From Fibrobacterota bacterium (GTDB taxonomy: Bacteria; Fibrobacterota; Fibrobacteria; UBA11236): DNA of 52,528 nucleotides. Both the position numbers and the translations under genes were made by a program. Positions 50,218 through 52,528 of the stretch are shown here, piece after piece (the stretch's first letter is position 1; the number at the start of each line of letters is the position of its first letter). A model generated the notes under the pieces. That model was not told where the DNA came from. It saw only the letters and a list, made by a program, of their open reading frames with translations, and searched no databases. The DNA lies in assembly GCA_019509785.1 (NCBI GenBank), contig JAEKLQ010000065.1:1-52528 (forward strand), in the 5' to 3' direction.

Positions 50218-51897
50218 ATGGAATTGCCCGACAACATTTTCGAGAATGCGTTCAACCTCATCGGCGATCCCATTTTCGTCAAGGACCGCCGGCACCGGCT
50301 CGTGATGCTGAACGATGCCAGCTGCCGGGCCATCGGCAAATCCAGGGAGAAGATGCTCGGCTGCACGGACCATGATTTCTTCCCCAAGGAGGAAGCCGAC
50401 GTCTTCTGGGCCCGCGACGAGCAGGTTTTCCACACCGGGATAGAAGATATCAACGAAGAGTCCCTCACGCCCCCCGGAGGCACTCATCGAACCCTTCTAA
50501 CCCGCAAGCAGTTATACGTCGACCCGCGCGGGAACCCCTTCATCGTCGGTATCTTCAAGGATATCACGCCCCTCAAGAAAGCGGAGACAGTCCTGCAGCG
50601 GACTAACATGGTCCTGGAAGGGATGGTCCGGGAGCGCACCGCCGAGCTTCAGCGCGCCAACGCCGAAATGCAGGTCCGCATCAACCAACTGGACTTCCTG
50701 AACGAGAAAAGCCGCTCTTTCGCGCACCTCTTGAACCGCGAGGAGGTCCTGGAGGCGATCCTGGCCACGTTCTCGGGCCTTTTTCCGGGATCACCCATTA
50801 ACCTGGTCATCAGGGACGGGAAGGGCATCCGGTACGCTCGGCAAGCCGGGGTCCCGCTCAAGGTCCTGAAAGCCATCGGGGTCTTACTGGCCCCGAACCT
50901 AGCGGAGGACAGCCGTAGCATCGCATTCGGCGCCCTGGATCCCGTACTCATGAAGGCGTTCCCGAAATTTTCCGGATATCTTTGGATTCCCTTCCGCAAC
51001 GGCGCAGGCCTCCTGGGCGGCGTCCAGATTCTGCTGCCCGTCGGATGGGAGCCGGGCATAGCCGCCGATTTGCCTTTGCTCGGGGCGTTATCCGTTCATG
51101 CCGCCACGGCCTTGGACAACGCCGAGCTCCATGAATCCCAGGGAGAGCGCGCCCGGATCGAGATCGAGCTGCAGATGGCCCGTAAGATCCAAGGGAATTA
51201 TATTCCGGACCCGCCCGTTATTCCCGGAATCGCCCTTGCCGGGGTATGCCTGCCGGCCCGGGAGATCGGCGGCGACTACCTGGATTACTTCCGCAACGAG
51301 AACGGTGATTGGATCATCGTCGTCGCCGACGTGTGCGGTAAAGGCATCCCCGCCGCCCTGGTCATGACGACCTTGCGCAGTTGCGTAAGGGCCGAGGGTA
51401 GGCGTCAGGAGTCCAGCAAGGAATTGCTCGCGGCCGTGAACAGCCTGATGGGGCCCGAACTGCAGCGCGAAAAATCCTTTATCACCTGCCTTTGCCTGGT
51501 GGTTTCGGCGCGAGGCGACGCCCTCAACTTCACCCGCGCGGGCCATCCCTGGTTGGTGGCTTCCGGTCCCGGCATGCCCGGGTCCCGCGGCATCGCTTCC
51601 CAGGGCATTGCCTTGGGGCTGGTTCCCGACGGGGAATTCCGGAGCCAGGCGGAGGAAGTACGAATAACCCTGAATCCTGGTGATCGATTCGTCGCGTATA
51701 CGGACGGGGTGGACGAGGCCAAGGACGCCGAAGGACGGCCCTACGGTAAGGAACGGCTGTACTCCATATTGCAGGCGAGCCGTGATCTGGCGCCGTCCCG
51801 GCTCATCGACGCGGTACTGGCGGACGTTCGCATCCATACCCAGGCTAATCCGCAATACGATGACATGACCCTGTTCTGCCTGGAAAAGCTGGGATAA
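50218..51897 (+). CDS. PAS-GAF-PP2C (RsbU/SpoIIE-type) phosphatase
   Basis: 559 residues from ATG 50218 (a GTG lies at 50215). A PAS domain (~5-120: NAFNLIGDPIFVKDRRHRL, GIFKDITPLKKAE), a coiled coil (~125-165) and a GAF-like domain (~170-310) lead to a PP2C domain (~335-558). The metal-binding motifs are intact: ARKIQGNYIP, REIGGDYLDYF, VVADVCGKGIPAALVM, FTRAGHPWLV, VAYTDGVDEAKD and YDDMTLFCL. Such proteins dephosphorylate anti-sigma-factor antagonists. No STAS or anti-sigma gene is adjacent, so the target lies elsewhere. Confidence 0.93.
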   Translation: MELPDNIFENAFNLIGDPIFVKDRRHRLVMLNDASCRAIGKSREKMLGCTDHDFFPKEEADVFWARDEQVFHTGIEDINEESLTPPGGTHRTLLTRKQLYVDPRGNPFIVGIFKDITPLKKAETVLQRTNMVLEGMVRERTAELQRANAEMQVRINQLDFLNEKSRSFAHLLNREEVLEAILATFSGLFPGSPINLVIRDGKGIRYARQAGVPLKVLKAIGVLLAPNLAEDSRSIAFGALDPVLMKAFPKFSGYLWIPFRNGAGLLGGVQILLPVGWEPGIAADLPLLGALSVHAATALDNAELHESQGERARIEIELQMARKIQGNYIPDPPVIPGIALAGVCLPAREIGGDYLDYFRNENGDWIIVVADVCGKGIPAALVMTTLRSCVRAEGRRQESSKELLAAVNSLMGPELQREKSFITCLCLVVSARGDALNFTRAGHPWLVASGPGMPGSRGIASQGIALGLVPDGEFRSQAEEVRITLNPGDRFVAYTDGVDEAKDAEGRPYGKERLYSILQASRDLAPSRLIDAVLADVRIHTQANPQYDDMTLFCLEKLG

Positions 51898-51907
51898 GCG
51901 TTCCCGC

Positions 51908-51927
51908 GCGCCACGCGAGGCGCTTTT
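51908..51927 (+). terminator. Terminator after the PP2C gene
   Basis: A 5-bp GC stem (GCGCC 51908-51912, GGCGC 51919-51923) with a 6-base loop is followed directly by TTTTC, 10 bases after the stop. Short but well placed. Confidence 0.5.
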
Positions 51928-51971
51928 CATCGAAACTCCGGGCGCCGGAGAAATGGGGCCGAATCGGAACT

Positions 51972-52436
51972 ATGTTTCAGGCGATGCCGCCCGACAGATC
52001 CCACGCCCTGGCCCAGTGCCGCGCGATGCTTCTCTCCCGCCAAGCGGGCTACCGCCGCGAAATGTCGAACCTGGACGAGGCTTCCGCCCGGGAAACCAAA
52101 AGCAGCGCCGGGGACAAGTATGAAACCGCCCGGGAGATGATCGCCCAATCCCGCCGCCTAATGGAAGTCAACCTGGCCGAGGCGGACGCCGCGTTGGCGA
52201 ACCTGGAACGAGTAGCGGTGGCGCCAACGAAGGCTAGCTGCGGCTTTGGAAGCCTGGTGGAAACCTCCCAGGGCTGGCTGTTGGTGGGGATCAGCCTGGG
52301 CGACGTGGAAGCGGATGGGGCGATCATCCGGACCCTATCGCTGGCGAGCCCTTTGGGGCAGGCCTTGAAAGGCCGCGTCGCCGGGGATCGGCTTCCCTGG
52401 CGGGGCGAAGAGATTTTGATCCTTTCCGTCGCTTAG
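51972..52436 (+). CDS. GreA/GreB C-terminal-domain protein (FCB type)
   Basis: 154 residues. A helical N-terminus (~10-85) contains ETKSSAGDKYETAREMIAQ, which is the signature of small proteins common in Bacteroidetes and often mis-annotated as 3-oxoacyl-ACP synthase. A C-terminal GreA/GreB-type domain follows (LVETSQGWLLVGISLGDVE, LASPLGQALKGRVAGDRL, WRGEEILILSV). A role in modulating RNA polymerase is likely but has not been shown for this subgroup. The acidic tip of true Gre factors is not evident. No strong SD is visible. Confidence 0.85.
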   Translation: MFQAMPPDRSHALAQCRAMLLSRQAGYRREMSNLDEASARETKSSAGDKYETAREMIAQSRRLMEVNLAEADAALANLERVAVAPTKASCGFGSLVETSQGWLLVGISLGDVEADGAIIRTLSLASPLGQALKGRVAGDRLPWRGEEILILSVA

Positions 52437-52481
52437 CCGGGAAGCAAGCAGGGGAGCTACCGGTCCATTCCGGTTTCCCGG
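52437..52481. terminator. Nested hairpin after the GreA-C-like gene
   Basis: An outer 7-bp stem (CCGGGAA 52437-52443, TTCCCGG 52475-52481) encloses an inner 5-bp stem (ACCGG/CCGGT, 52459-52474) that abuts it on the 3' side. It starts at the base after the stop codon. No T-run follows, so termination may be Rho-assisted. Confidence 0.45.
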
Positions 52482-52528
52482 GAATCAAGGCAAGATATGC
52501 GCAAACACATGATGATTTGTATACCCTT

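Overview
The window (52.5 kb, high GC, mostly tightly packed genes) looks like the chromosome of a motile, Gram-negative (diderm) bacterium. The flagellar gene order follows the long flgB-type operon of spirochaetes. Several accessory genes point to the FCB superphylum: a PorT-type outer-membrane barrel, a GreA-C-domain protein of the type common in Bacteroidetes, and a secreted GH16 glucanase whose last ~25 residues resemble a C-terminal sorting tail. My best guess is a Fibrobacterota-like lineage. That placement is inference; no rRNA or ribosomal gene is present to test it.

Layout. 1-2.7 kb: a cut-off secreted Asp-box repeat protein (minus strand), a small membrane protein and a DUF1015 protein. 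2.86-23.9 kb: a flagellar supercluster, all on the plus strand, in the order motE/flbB-fliK-flgD-flgE, then flbD-fliL-fliM-fliN(Y)-fliO-fliP-fliQ-fliR-flhB, then flhA-flhF-(unknown two-TM protein)-fliA-HDOD-histidine kinase. Two good sigma-54 (-24/-12) sites precede the motE and flhA groups, and a good sigma-70 site precedes flbD. Compared with the usual spirochaetal order, motA/motB are missing between flbD and fliL, and flhG is missing between flhF and fliA.

23.9-34.8 kb: two divergent single-domain response regulators, a 14-unit WG-repeat protein, an MDR oxidoreductase, an asparaginase-II protein, GH16 glucanase, FapA-like DUF342 protein, rubredoxin, DinB-like protein, a GGDEF protein and small unknowns. 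35-38 kb: an ammonium transporter with a long cytoplasmic coiled-coil tail, overlapping by ATGA with a tail-anchored Ser/Thr kinase, behind a promoter flanked by two perfect dyads. This is the most system-like novelty in the window. 38-44.7 kb: dusA, an MFS exporter, a PorT-like barrel, YceI, a TPR protein, exonuclease III and an RpoD-like sigma factor.

44.7-52.5 kb: a strongly structured non-coding stretch with a G-quadruplex motif, then a 5-oxoprolinase (hydantoinase A+B fusion) whose N-terminal part is broken by an internal deletion plus frameshift. After it come a MoaD-like ubiquitin-fold protein translationally coupled to an Asp-box propeller, a PAS/GAF/PP2C (RsbU-type) phosphatase, and a GreA-C-like protein. 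No rRNA, tRNA, CRISPR array, transposase or integrase was seen.
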